Positions 53,923 to 64,000 of a stretch of DNA of 64,000 nucleotides are shown here, piece by piece. This stretch comes from Megaustenia siamemsis (taxonomy: Eukaryota > Mollusca > Gastropoda > Stylommatophora > Ariophantidae), in NCBI GenBank assembly GCA_032433765.1, contig JAVIAB010000073.1, positions 54,163,787 to 54,227,786 on the forward strand. Direction: 5' to 3'. A model generated the notes under the pieces. It searched no databases. It was not told where the DNA came from and saw only the letters and a program-made list of their open reading frames with translations. The position numbers were made by a program, and so were the translations under genes. Numbering within the stretch: position 1 is the first letter of the stretch; every line of letters begins with the position of its first letter.

Positions 53923-55190
53923 ATGCCAAAGAAGACGCCAAAGGAAGTAAAGAAAGCGAGCCAAACTACTCAAGCTGTCCAGAACAATTCAGAAGCAAGA
54001 ATGAGAACAGAACAGGTCCAGATGCCTCCCATGCCGCCAGCTAAATGGGAACTCTCAGAAGTAAGAATGAGAACAGAGCAGGTCCAGTTGCCTCCCAAGC
54101 CGCCAGCTAAGCTGGAACTCTCAGAAGCAAGAATGAGAACAGAGCAGGTCCAGATGCCTCCCAAGCCGCCAGCTAAGCTGGAACTCTCAGAAGCAAGAAT
54201 GAGAACAGAGCAGGCCCAGATGCCTCCCAAGCCGCCAGCTAAGCCGGAACTCCAAACCTACGAGATCGACTTAGAAAGCAAGCACGAGAAAGGCACATTG
54301 ATGGCCACTATCGACGGACCAGACGTCTCAAAAAATTACCGCTTCCATGATGACGAGCATTCTCATAGGCCCCGCCGAAGTTATGCTCAACGGAATAAAC
54401 ACCATGTACCGTTTTAGGGACACAAGGAAGTGGTTCTTCACATTAAAACCTGTCGCACATGAACATCAGTACCAAGTGCTTGAAAACAAAACGATCAAAC
54501 TGAAAGAACCCAATGTCACAATCGTGATAAGTCACCAAGAGAAAGAACAGTCACGAGGGTGCATCCAATGGATGCCGCCAACTATAAAATGCAAACAAGT
54601 CCAAGAAATTTTATCACAAATGACCGGGAATAAAGAGGCCCAGGTGAAAAAAGACACTTACCAAGCGGACAAGTGGATTTTCTGGTACAAGCCAGTTTCG
54701 GATGTCCAGATACCACATTACATAAAACTAAGATTTAAAGGAGAGATTACCGAAACGATTAAGATCTTCGTTACCCTTCCAGGCAGGAGAACATGATGTT
54801 CTCACTGTGGACTCGACACACACTGGGAAAACCGGTGCCCCATGAGACCAGGCCTGAGATTGCAGACGACAGTCGATGAACCAATCATTACTAAACCGGT
54901 CCAGACCATCGATCCAAATACAACTACTGCAGCACCAGCAGTCCACAGCCCAACCAACTACAAAGAAGAAACGTAACTCTAAAAAAAAGAAAACAGAATA
55001 AACAACAAAGGAGCACACGCAGCAGCAGACTTCCAGAACAAAAGCCCAGACGCCCACAGAAACAGATTCAGAAGAACTTACACAAGACTACTATACGGAG
55101 TGGAACGACTGGGCTGTGGAGGTAGACGAACATGACCATCCAGCCCACTTCAGCGACTCCGACTGCCAGTACGACCTAGATTATCATTGA
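53923..55190 (+). pseudogene. LINE ORF1, broken (unit 5)
   Basis: Same architecture and the same two disruptions as unit 3. Confidence 0.75.
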
Positions 55191-55307
55191 CACCCTCATG
55201 CCCTTCTGAGGGCAACAAAGACAAAATGTTTTCTAAAATGTTTTCCATGTATACAATAAATAAAATTTGGTAAATAAAAGTTCCCAAATAAAAAAAATGT
55301 ATACTCT

Positions 55308-55364
<57 letters not shown>

Positions 55365-55432
55365 ACTCACGACTACTACACTCACTATTAATACTACTTC
55401 TAATATATATATATATATATTTTTTTTTTTTC
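55308..55432 (+). repeat. (TAC)n, (TA)n and (T)n microsatellites (unit 5)
   Basis: As in unit 4. Confidence 0.95.
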
Positions 55433-55900
55433 CTTTCAACAATTCAACGGTAGAACATGTTTATGCATTTAAATTGGTTGTTTCAGAACGAGGGGAGCCT
55501 TGAAATATTATGCAACATTTGTACATGTTTCTTCAAAGATTATAATTTGTCTTCTTTCTTGAGGGATTCCAAAAAAATGCATGTCGAGTAATATTCCCAA
55601 ATGGCTTCCGCAGTATCAGTGGATGCATAATATTATTTGTATGTTCTCTTGATGATAGTTGGTGAGAGAATGACATTTGTCCGTATTTTGATGTTGCTCA
55701 GAAGCTTGTTGGTAACATTAGCTGTACTTTAGTTCAAGGTCTGGCTCGGTTCATAAACGAAGTCTGCATAAGATATTAACTTTCTCAACTGGAGAGTTGA
55801 CAAGAAAATTCAAATAAATAAAAAGAGAAATGGTCACGGTTGTGTGGTCACCTATAAGAAAAACATGATATTAATCTTCGTAATTTGTTCTATGTATTTC

Positions 55901-56545
55901 AGTGAGACAAGGATGTCTGCTAAACCCGTTACTCTGTATACTCGAAATAGAACCACTCTTAGAAAAAAACTAGTAAAGACGCAGCCATAAGGGGCACTTT
56001 CATTCAAATCAGAGGAGAACAAAAGCTGCCCATCTATGTGGAGGACACCATTTTCTTCCCGCCAAGTGAAACATCCACTCAGAACATATTAGAGACATTC
56101 TAAGATTCCATTCAAGTCAGAGGAGAATAAAAGCTGCCCATCTATGTGGAGGACACCATTTTCTTGCCGCCAAGTGAAACATCCACTCAGAACATATTAG
56201 AGAAATTCAAAGATTTCATTCAAATCAGAAGAGAACAAAAGCTGCACATCTATGTGGAGGACACCATTTTCTTCCCGCCAAGTGAAACATCCACTCAGAA
56301 CATATTAGAGACATTCAAAGATTTCATTCAAGTCAGAGGAGAACAAAAGCTGCACATCTATGTGGAGGACACCATTTTCTTCCCGCCAAGTGAAACATCC
56401 ACTCAGAACATATCAGAGACATTCAAAGATTTCATTCTGGGATGTGAAGCCAAACTGAACGTCCAAAAAAAAACCATAATTGTGATCGGCAAATGGACAA
56501 ACAAGGCAGGCTTCCCCTTCGGTCTAACATCAAAACATAACATCA
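55901..56545 (+). pseudogene. LINE RT remnant with tandem palm repeats (unit 5)
   Basis: Four YVEDT blocks. It shares with unit 3 the change GATTCCATTCAAG in the second block, where unit 4 has GATTTCATTCAAG. Confidence 0.75.
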
Positions 56546-56729
56546 ACACATAACATTAACATATAACATCAAAACATAACATTAACATACAACATCAACA
56601 CATAACATTAACACATAACATCAAAACATAACATTAACATATAACATCAAAACATCACATCAACACATAACATTAACATATAATATCAAAACATAACATC
56701 AACACATAACATTAACATATAACATCAAA
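56525..56729 (+). repeat. AACATA-type minisatellite (unit 5)
   Basis: About 200 bp, same variants as unit 3. Confidence 0.9.
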
Positions 56730-56866
56730 CTCTATGGCACACACTTCAGTGGCTCTCAAAAAGAGTACATAAAACTACATGGATGAACATCTTGTCCCAG
56801 ATAATAGATATGCTACACAGATACAAGTTCAAGAAGACCAGTATATCTGGAAGTAGCAAGGTATTG

Positions 56867-57241
56867 AGTTATTTGCGGGTCATCATCATTGCACTCCAAA
56901 CATGTCCATATATGCTCAGATTCACTCATCATCAAAGCCCAGCAGTGTCCAACGACTGACGATTCCAGTTCTGTGTTGGTTAATATGTCTTTTGATACGC
57001 CCACTAAGTTTCTCGTTTCTGGCTGTTCCCATCTTAACTCCCACCTTTTTCATCCCAAGGAGGGATATGGACTCGTGGTTGTCGAAGTCAAGTGCCCTGC
57101 CCACATCTCGGATGGCATTGATGCTGTCCGTCCGACCCATTGGTTCACCGTCTTCAATGACAGCGCTTCTAGCCAAACCTGACCACTTTTTCATTATCCC
57201 CTTACTCCCGCATGTTCAGGGACGTAGACAATTGTGACCTG
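56867..57241 (-). pseudogene. Antisense RNase H-LINE tail (unit 5)
   Basis: Same fragment as unit 3. Confidence 0.7.
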
Positions 57242-57244
57242 ATG

Positions 57245-58569
57245 TATTCCGTAATTTCACAAATACTTTCACTGCACAGCGACTTTTTATAGTCTTGTTT
57301 CCATATTCAGGCAGAATTTGCCTCCCTGTAAATAATGGTAGATAACTTAAAGTGTTTGAAAGAGATTTTATTAAATAATTTAATATTTACCACAGGTTAA
57401 AGAAAAATGCATTTCCTTTATTTGTTTTTAATTTCTGGAAATGTTGCCATATAAGAAACATAAAAAATGCAAACTGTTTATGAAAATTTATATTTGCAAA
57501 TTAATATGCAAAACGTAGACGGTTGATGGTATATACATTGCAGAATTTCCCTCCCTGTAACTAAAGGTAAATAACTTAAAGTATTTGAAATAGATTTTTT
57601 TGAATCGCTTAATATTTACCACAAATTAACAGAAAATGCAATTTCTTTATTTGATTCTAATTTCTGAAAATTTTCACATGCAAATCCTTTAAAAAAAGGG
57701 CAAACTTTTTATAAAGCTTTATATTTGCAAATTAATATGCACAACTTAGACGGTTGATGGTATATACATTGCTGAATTTCCCTCCCTCTAAATAAGGGAA
57801 ATAACTTAAAGTAATTGAAAGATATTTTTTATATAGTTTAATATTTACAACTAATTTATAGAAAATGCAATTTCTTTATTTATTTCTAATTTAGGTAATT
57901 TTCCCACATATAATCCTTTAAAAAGTGCAAACTATTTATCAAACTTTATATTTGTAAATTAATATGCACAATTTGGACGGTTGAAGAAATTACGTTACAG
58001 AATTTCCCTCCCTGCAATACGAGGTAGATAACTTAAACTCTTTAAAAGAGAATTTTTAAAAATAATTGAGAACTACCATACATTTAAAGAAAATACATTT
58101 CCTTTATTTCGTTATAATTGATAGAATATTCTCATATAGGAAATTTAAAAATTCTGCAAACTCTTTATGAAAATTTATATTTGCAAATTAATATGCAAAA
58201 TTTAAACGGTTTATCAAAATTACGTTACAGAATTTTCCTCACTTAGATTCTAGGTAGATAACTTACAGTGCGTAAAAGAGATTTTTTAAAAATAATTAAT
58301 ACTTTACCATAAATTTAAGGAATATGTAATTCGTTTATTTGATTCTATTAGCTATAATTGTGAGATATATTATTTTTTAAAATAATGCCTAGCATTATTA
58401 AAATTTTATATTTTAAAAATAATATGCAAAATTTAGACCCTTGATAGAAATTACGTTGTGAAATATTACATAATGTTAGTTGATAATTTGCCATGTTTTC
58501 TGTGTAAAATAAAAAACAGATAATTAAATTTGCTCAAGCTTAAATATACTTTGTATTTTAACACTCAAA
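57245..58569 (+). repeat. 230-bp AT-rich satellite monomers (unit 5)
   Basis: Five monomers as in unit 3. Confidence 0.9.
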
Positions 58570-58608
58570 ATGTCCGGACGAGGAAAAGGAGAAAAAGTCA
58601 AATTATAA
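58570..58608 (+). other. Histone H2A-like start codons (unit 6)
   Basis: Same 12 codons and stop as in the other units. Confidence 0.5.
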
Positions 58609-58745
58609 AGATGTCATGAGAGCCAAGTGAACTGAAACAACGAATTAAAACACGATGCTCCTCAAAACAGAGAAATCGAATAGATGGATTAGAGATCATA
58701 TATAACTTCAGACAAGAACAAATACATTCTCACAGAAAACAAGCC

Positions 58746-59842
58746 ATGCCAAAGAAGACGCCAAAGGAAGTAAAGAAAGCGAGCCAAACTACTCAAGCTG
58801 TCCAGAACAATTCAGAAGCAAGAATGAGAACAGAACAGGTCCAGATGCCTCCCATGCCGCCAGCTAAATGGGAACTCTCAGAAGTAAGAATGAGAACAGA
58901 GCAGGTCCAGTTGCCTCCCAAGCCGCCAGCTAAGCTGGAACTCTCAGAAGCAAGAATGAGAACAGAGCAGGTCCAGATGCCTCCCAAGCCGCCAGCTAAG
59001 CTGGAACTCTCAGAAGCAAGAATGAGAACAGAGCAGGCCCAGATGCCTCCCAAGCCGCCAGCTAAGCCGGAACTCCAAACCTACGAGATCGACTTAGAAA
59101 GCAAGCACGAGAAAGGCACATTGATGGCCACTATCGACGGACCAGACGTCTCAAAAAATTACCGCTTCCATGATGACGAGCATTCTCATAGGCCCCGCCG
59201 AAGTTATGCTCAACGGAATAAACACCATGTACCGTTTTAGGGACACAAGGAAGTGGTTCTTCACATTAAAACCTGTCGCACATGAACATCAGTACCAAGT
59301 GCTTGAAAACAAAACGATCAAACTGAAAGAACCCAATGTCACAATCGTGATAAGTCACCAAGAGAAAGAACAGTCACGAGGGTGCATCCAATGGATGCCG
59401 CCAACTATAAAATGCAAACAAGTCCAAGAAATTTTATCACAAATGACCGGGAATAAAGAGGCCCAGGTGAAAAAAGACACTTACCAAGCGGACAAGTGGA
59501 TTTTCTGGTACAAGCCAGTTTCGGATGTCCAGATACCACATTACATAAAACTAAGATTTAAAGGAGAGATTACCGAAACGATTAAGATCTTCGTTACCCT
59601 TCCAGGCAGGAGAACATGATGTTCTCACTGTGGACTCGACACACACTGGGAAAACCGGTGCCCCATGAGACCAGGCCTGAGATTGCAGACGACAGTCGAT
59701 GAACCAATCATTACTAAACCGGTCCAGACCATAAGATCCAAATACAAGAAAACTACTGCAGCACCAGCAGTCCATTCAGCAAGACAAACTGCTAAACTAC
59801 TCTGTATACTCGAAATAGAACCACTCTTAGAAAAAAACTAGT
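58746..59842 (+). pseudogene. LINE ORF1 with zinc-knuckle segment joined to RT (unit 6)
   Basis: Same start, frameshift and TGA (59617-59619) as unit 3. After the zinc knuckle the frame passes through altered codons (RSKYKKTTAAPAVHSARQTA) and continues in frame into LLCILEIEPLLEKN, stop, of the RT block. The acidic ORF1 tail is lost. Confidence 0.65.
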
Positions 59843-60410
59843 AAAGACGCAGCCATAAGGCACTTTCATTCAAATCAGAGGAGAACAAAATGCTGCCCAT
59901 CTATGTGGAGGACACCATTTTCTTCCCGCCAAGTGAAACATCCACTCAGAACATATTAGAGACATTCTAAGATTCATTCAAGTCAGAGGAGAACAAAAGC
60001 TGCCCATCTATGTGGAGGACACCATTTTCTTGCCGCCAAGTGAAACATCCACTCAGAACATATTAGAGAAATTCAAAGATTTCATTCAAATCAGAAGAGA
60101 ACAAAAGCTGCACATCTATGTGGAGGACACCATTTTCTTCCCGCCAAGTGAAACATCCACTCAGAACATATTAGAGACATTCAAAGATTTCATTCAAGTC
60201 AGAGGAGAACAAAAGCTGCACATCTATGTGGAGGACACCATTTTCTTCCCGCCAAGTGAAACATCCACTCAGAACATATCAGAGACATTCAAAGATTTCA
60301 TTCTGGGATGTGAAGCCAAACTGAACGTCCAAAAAAAAACCATAATTGTGATCGGCAAATGGACAAACAAGGCAGGCTTCCCCTTCGGTCTAACATCAAA
60401 ACATAACATC
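59795..60410 (+). pseudogene. LINE RT remnant with tandem palm repeats (unit 6)
   Basis: VRQGC is lost at the deletion; LCILEIEPLLEK and four palm blocks remain. The first two blocks have small indels (AAAATGCTGCCC, GATTCATTCAAG). Confidence 0.7.
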
Positions 60411-60596
60411 AACACATAACATTAACATATAACATCAAAACATAACATTAACATACAACATCAACACATAACATTAACACATAACATCAAAACATAACAT
60501 TAACATATAACATCAAAACATCACATCAACACATAACATTAACATATAATATCAAAACATAACATCAACACATAACATTAACATATAACATCAAAC
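60397..60596 (+). repeat. AACATA-type minisatellite (unit 6)
   Basis: About 200 bp, same variants as unit 3. Confidence 0.9.
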
Positions 60597-60732
60597 TCTA
60601 TGGCACACACTTCAGTGGCTCTCAAAAAGAGTACATAAAACTACATGGATGAACATCTTGTCCCAGATAATAGATATGCTACACAGATACAAGTTCAAGA
60701 AGACCAGTATATCTGGAAGTAGCAACGTATTG

Positions 60733-61107
60733 AGTTATTTGCGGGTCATCATCATTGCACTCCAAACATGTCCATATATGCTCAGATTCACTCATCATCA
60801 AAGCCCAGCAGTGTCCAACGACTGACGATTCCAGTTCTGTGTTGGTTAATATGTCTTTTGATACGCCCACTAAGTTTCTCGTTTCTGGCTGTTCCCATCT
60901 TAACTCCCACCTTTTTCATCCCAAGGAGGGATATGGACTCGTGGTTGTCGAAGTCAAGTGCCCTGCCCACATCTCGGATGGCATTGATGCTGTCCGTCCG
61001 ACCCATTGGTTCACCGTCTTCAATGACAGCGCTTCTAGCCAAACCTGACCACTTTTTCATTATCCCCTTACTCCCGCATGTTCAGGGACGTAGACAATTG
61101 TGACCTG
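60733..61107 (-). pseudogene. Antisense RNase H-LINE tail (unit 6)
   Basis: Same fragment as unit 3, with AGCAACGTATTG for AGCAAGGTATTG at its 3' edge. Confidence 0.7.
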
Positions 61108-61109
61108 AT

Positions 61110-62437
61110 GTATTCCGTAATTTCACAAATACTTTCACTGCACAGCGACTTTTTATAGTCTTGTTTCCATATTCAGGCAGAATTTGCCTCCCTGTAAATA
61201 ATGGTAGATAACTTAAAGTGTTTGAAAGAGATTTTATTAAATAATTTAATATTTACCACAGGTTAAAGAAAAATGCATTTCCTTTATTTGTTTTTAATTT
61301 CTGGAAATGTTGCCATATAAGAAACATAAAAAATGCAAACTGTTTATGAAAATTTATATTTGCAAATTAATATGCAAAACGTAGACGGTTGATGGTATAT
61401 ACATTGCAGAATTTCCCTCCCTGTAACTAAAGGTAAATAACTTAAAGTATTTGAAATAGATTTTTTTGAATCGCTTATATATTTACCACAAATTAACAGA
61501 AAATGCAATTTCTTTATTTGATTCTAATTTCTGAAAATTTTCACATGCAAATCCTTTAAAAAAAGGGCAAACTTTTTATAAAGCTTTATATTTGCAAATT
61601 AATATGCACAACTTAGACGGTTGATGGTATATACATTGCTGAATTTCCTTCCCTCTAAATAAGGGAAATAACTTAAAGTAATTGAAAGATATTTTTTATA
61701 TAGTTTAATATTTACAACTAATTTATAGAAAATGCAATTTCTTTATTTATTTCTAATTTAGGTAATTTTCCCACATATAATCCTTTAAAAAGTGCAAACT
61801 ATTTATCAAACTTTATATTTGTAAATTAATATGCACAATTTGGACGGTTGAAGAAATTACGTTACAGAATTTCCCTCCCTGCAATACGAGGTAGATAACT
61901 TAAACTCTTTAAAAGAGAATTTTTAAAAATAATTGAGAACTACCATACATTTAAAGAAAATACATTTCCTTTATTTCGTTATAATTGATAGAATATTCTC
62001 ATATAGGAAATTTAAAAATTCTGCAAACTCTTTATGAAAATTTATATTTGCAAATTAATATGCAAAATTTAAACGGTTTATCAAAATTACGTTACAGAAT
62101 TTTCCTCACTTAGATTCTAGGTAGATAACTTACAGTGCGTAAAAGAGATTTTTTAAAAATAATTAATACTTTACCATAAATTTAAGGAATATGTAATTCG
62201 TTTATTTGATTCTATTAGCTATAATTGTGAGATATATTATTTTTTAAAATAATGCCTAGCATTATTAAAATTTTATATTTTAAAAATAATATGCAAAATT
62301 TAGACCCTTGATAGAAATTACGTTGTGAAATATTACATAATGTTAGTTGATAATTTGCCATGTTTTCTGTGTAAAATAAAAAACAGATAATTTAAATTTG
62401 CTCAAGCTTAAATATACTTTGTATTTTAACACTCAAA
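61110..62437 (+). repeat. 230-bp AT-rich satellite monomers (unit 6)
   Basis: Five monomers as in unit 3. Confidence 0.9.
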
Positions 62438-62476
62438 ATGTCCGGACGAGGAAAAGGAGAAAAAGTCAAATTATAA
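62438..62476 (+). other. Histone H2A-like start codons (unit 7)
   Basis: Same 12 codons and stop as in the other units. Confidence 0.5.
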
Positions 62477-62613
62477 AGATGTCATGAGAGCCAAGTGAAC
62501 TGAAACAACGAATTAAAACACGATGCTCCTCAAAACAGAGAAATCGAATAGATGGATTAGAGATCATATATAACTTCAGACAAGAACAAATACATTCTCA
62601 CAGAAAACAAGCC

Positions 62614-63881
62614 ATGCCAAAGAAGACGCCAAAGGAAGTAAAGAAAGCGAGCCAAACTACTCAAGCTGTCCAGAACAATTCAGAAGCAAGAATGAGAACA
62701 GAACAGGTCCAGATGCCTCCCATGCCGCCAGCTAAATGGGAACTCTCAGAAGTAAGAATGAGAACAGAGCAGGTCCAGTTGCCTCCCAAGCCGCCAGCTA
62801 AGCTGGAACTCTCAGAAGCAAGAATGAGAACAGAGCAGGTCCAGATGCCTCCCAAGCCGCCAGCTAAGCTGGAACTCTCAGAAGCAAGAATGAGAACAGA
62901 GCAGGCCCAGATGCCTCCCAAGCCGCCAGCTAAGCCGGAACTCCAAACCTACGAGATCGACTTAGAAAGCAAGCACGAGAAAGGCACATTGATGGCCACT
63001 ATCGACGGACCAGACGTCTCAAAAAATTACCGCTTCCATGATGACGAGCATTCTCATAGGCCCCGCCGAAGTTATGCTCAACGGAATAAACACCATGTAC
63101 CGTTTTAGGGACACAAGGAAGTGGTTCTTCACATTAAAACCTGTCGCACATGAACATCAGTACCAAGTGCTTGAAAACAAAACGATCAAACTGAAAGAAC
63201 CCAATGTCACAATCGTGATAAGTCACCAAGAGAAAGAACAGTCACGAGGGTGCATCCAATGGATGCCGCCAACTATAAAATGCAAACAAGTCCAAGAAAT
63301 TTTATCACAAATGACCGGGAATAAAGAGGCCCAGGTGAAAAAAGACACTTACCAAGCGGACAAGTGGATTTTCTGGTACAAGCCAGTTTCGGATGTCCAG
63401 ATACCACATTACATAAAACTAAGATTTAAAGGAGAGATTACCGAAACGATTAAGATCTTCGTTACCCTTCCAGGCAGGAGAACATGATGTTCTCACTGTG
63501 GACTCGACACACACTGGGAAAACCGGTGCCCCATGAGACCAGGCCTGAGATTGCAGACGACAGTCGATGAACCAATCATTACTAAACCGGTCCAGACCAT
63601 CGATCCAAATACAACTACTGCAGCACCAGCAGTCCACAGCCCCACCAACTACAAAGAAGAAACGTAACTCTAAAAAAAAGAAAACAGAATAAACAACAAA
63701 GGAGCACACGCAGCAGCAGACTTCCAGAACAAAAGCCCAGACGCCCACAGAAACAGATTCAGAAGAACTTACACAAGACTACTATACGGAGTGGAACGAC
63801 TGGGCTGTGGAGGTAGACGAACATGACCATCCAGCCCACTTCAGCGACTCCGACTGCCAGTACGACCTAGATTATCATTGA
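62614..63881 (+). pseudogene. LINE ORF1, broken (unit 7)
   Basis: Same architecture as unit 3, with the full acidic tail restored compared with unit 6 and the same two disruptions. Confidence 0.75.
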
Positions 63882-64000
63882 CACCCTCATGCCCTTCTGA
63901 GGGCAACAAAGACAAAATGTTTTCTAAAATGTTTTCCATGTATACAATAAATAAAATTTGGTAAATAAAAGTTCCCAAATAAAAAAAATGTATACTCTTA

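Larger units (their letters stand above)
53747..58569 (+). repeat. Array unit 5 (4823 bp)
   Basis: Nearly identical to units 3 and 4. One visible change is CAACCAACTACAAAG for CCACCAACTACAAAG near 54952. Confidence 0.95.
58570..62437 (+). repeat. Array unit 6 (3.87 kb, deleted)
   Basis: About 955 bp are missing relative to unit 5, from the end of the zinc-knuckle segment (about 59730) to within the RT block (about 59800). The hairpin, trinucleotide tract and spacer segment are gone. Bases at the join are scrambled by small insertions. Confidence 0.9.
62438..64000 (+). repeat. Array unit 7 (cut by the window end)
   Basis: H2A-like start, ORF1, hairpin and the beginning of the (TAC)n tract are present, so the array continues beyond the window. 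Confidence 0.95.

Noticed and set aside
36242..64000. A tandem histone gene cluster
   Set aside because: The unit length is similar to histone repeats, but only 12 H2A-like codons are present and no histone fold sequence follows.

Overview
The window is eukaryotic, AT-rich and made almost entirely of repeats. It holds fragments of several non-LTR retrotransposon (LINE) families, tRNA-derived SINEs, minisatellites, a large palindromic DNA element and a LINE-derived macrosatellite. I see no host single-copy gene, no bacterial-type operon, no CRISPR and no rRNA. The mixture (Tx1/L1-like and RTE-like LINEs, RNase H-bearing LINEs, a mariner-like DDE transposon, a Maverick/Polinton derivative) suggests an invertebrate, probably a lophotrochozoan such as a mollusc. 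That host assignment is inference only.

Region by region. 1-3450: a plus-strand, mutated Tx1-like LINE with the ORF1 tail, a 3' hairpin, an intergenic segment, the endonuclease and the reverse transcriptase (RT). 3450-4640: an RTE-like RT fragment on the minus strand. 5040-12120: two Tx1-like LINE 3' halves pointing away from each other, separated by about 80 copies of a 47-bp minisatellite that itself carries the RT 'VRQGC' motif. Two more minisatellites (65 bp and 44 bp) have grown inside the same coding sequences. 12930-17470: further LINE pieces, two tRNA-derived SINEs and short tandem repeats. 18245-18960: GA-rich and 91-bp repeats.

19200-28860: a dead mariner-like transposase gene is split by an 8589-bp near-perfect palindrome (arms about 4.23 kb, unpaired centre 116 bp). 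The palindrome is flanked by the 6-bp direct repeat AACAAC and has AG...CT ends. It carries, in both arms, a fragment resembling the integrase C-terminal tail of Maverick/Polinton elements. I read it as a palindromic, non-autonomous Polinton derivative, and it is the most interesting object in the window.

28860-35810: duplicated segments with RNase H-LINE fragments. They provide internal empty-site/filled-site comparisons that reveal two small insertions with target-site duplications (TSDs). An RNase H-LINE fragment and an RTE-like LINE are also inserted here.

35820-64000: a head-to-tail array of seven units (most 4822-4823 bp) that runs off the window. Each unit contains about 230-bp AT-rich satellite monomers, a 12-codon open frame resembling the start of histone H2A, a broken LINE ORF1 (22-residue proline-rich repeats, nucleic-acid-binding-like domain, CCHC zinc knuckle), trinucleotide microsatellite, four tandem copies of an RT palm segment, an AACATA minisatellite and an antisense RNase H-LINE tail. 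All six ORF1 copies that extend past the repeats share the same frameshift and the same TGA, so amplification followed inactivation.

Nothing here forms a functioning pathway. The biology is genome dynamics: nested insertion, tandem amplification of dead LINE sequence, and a probable replication-derived palindrome.
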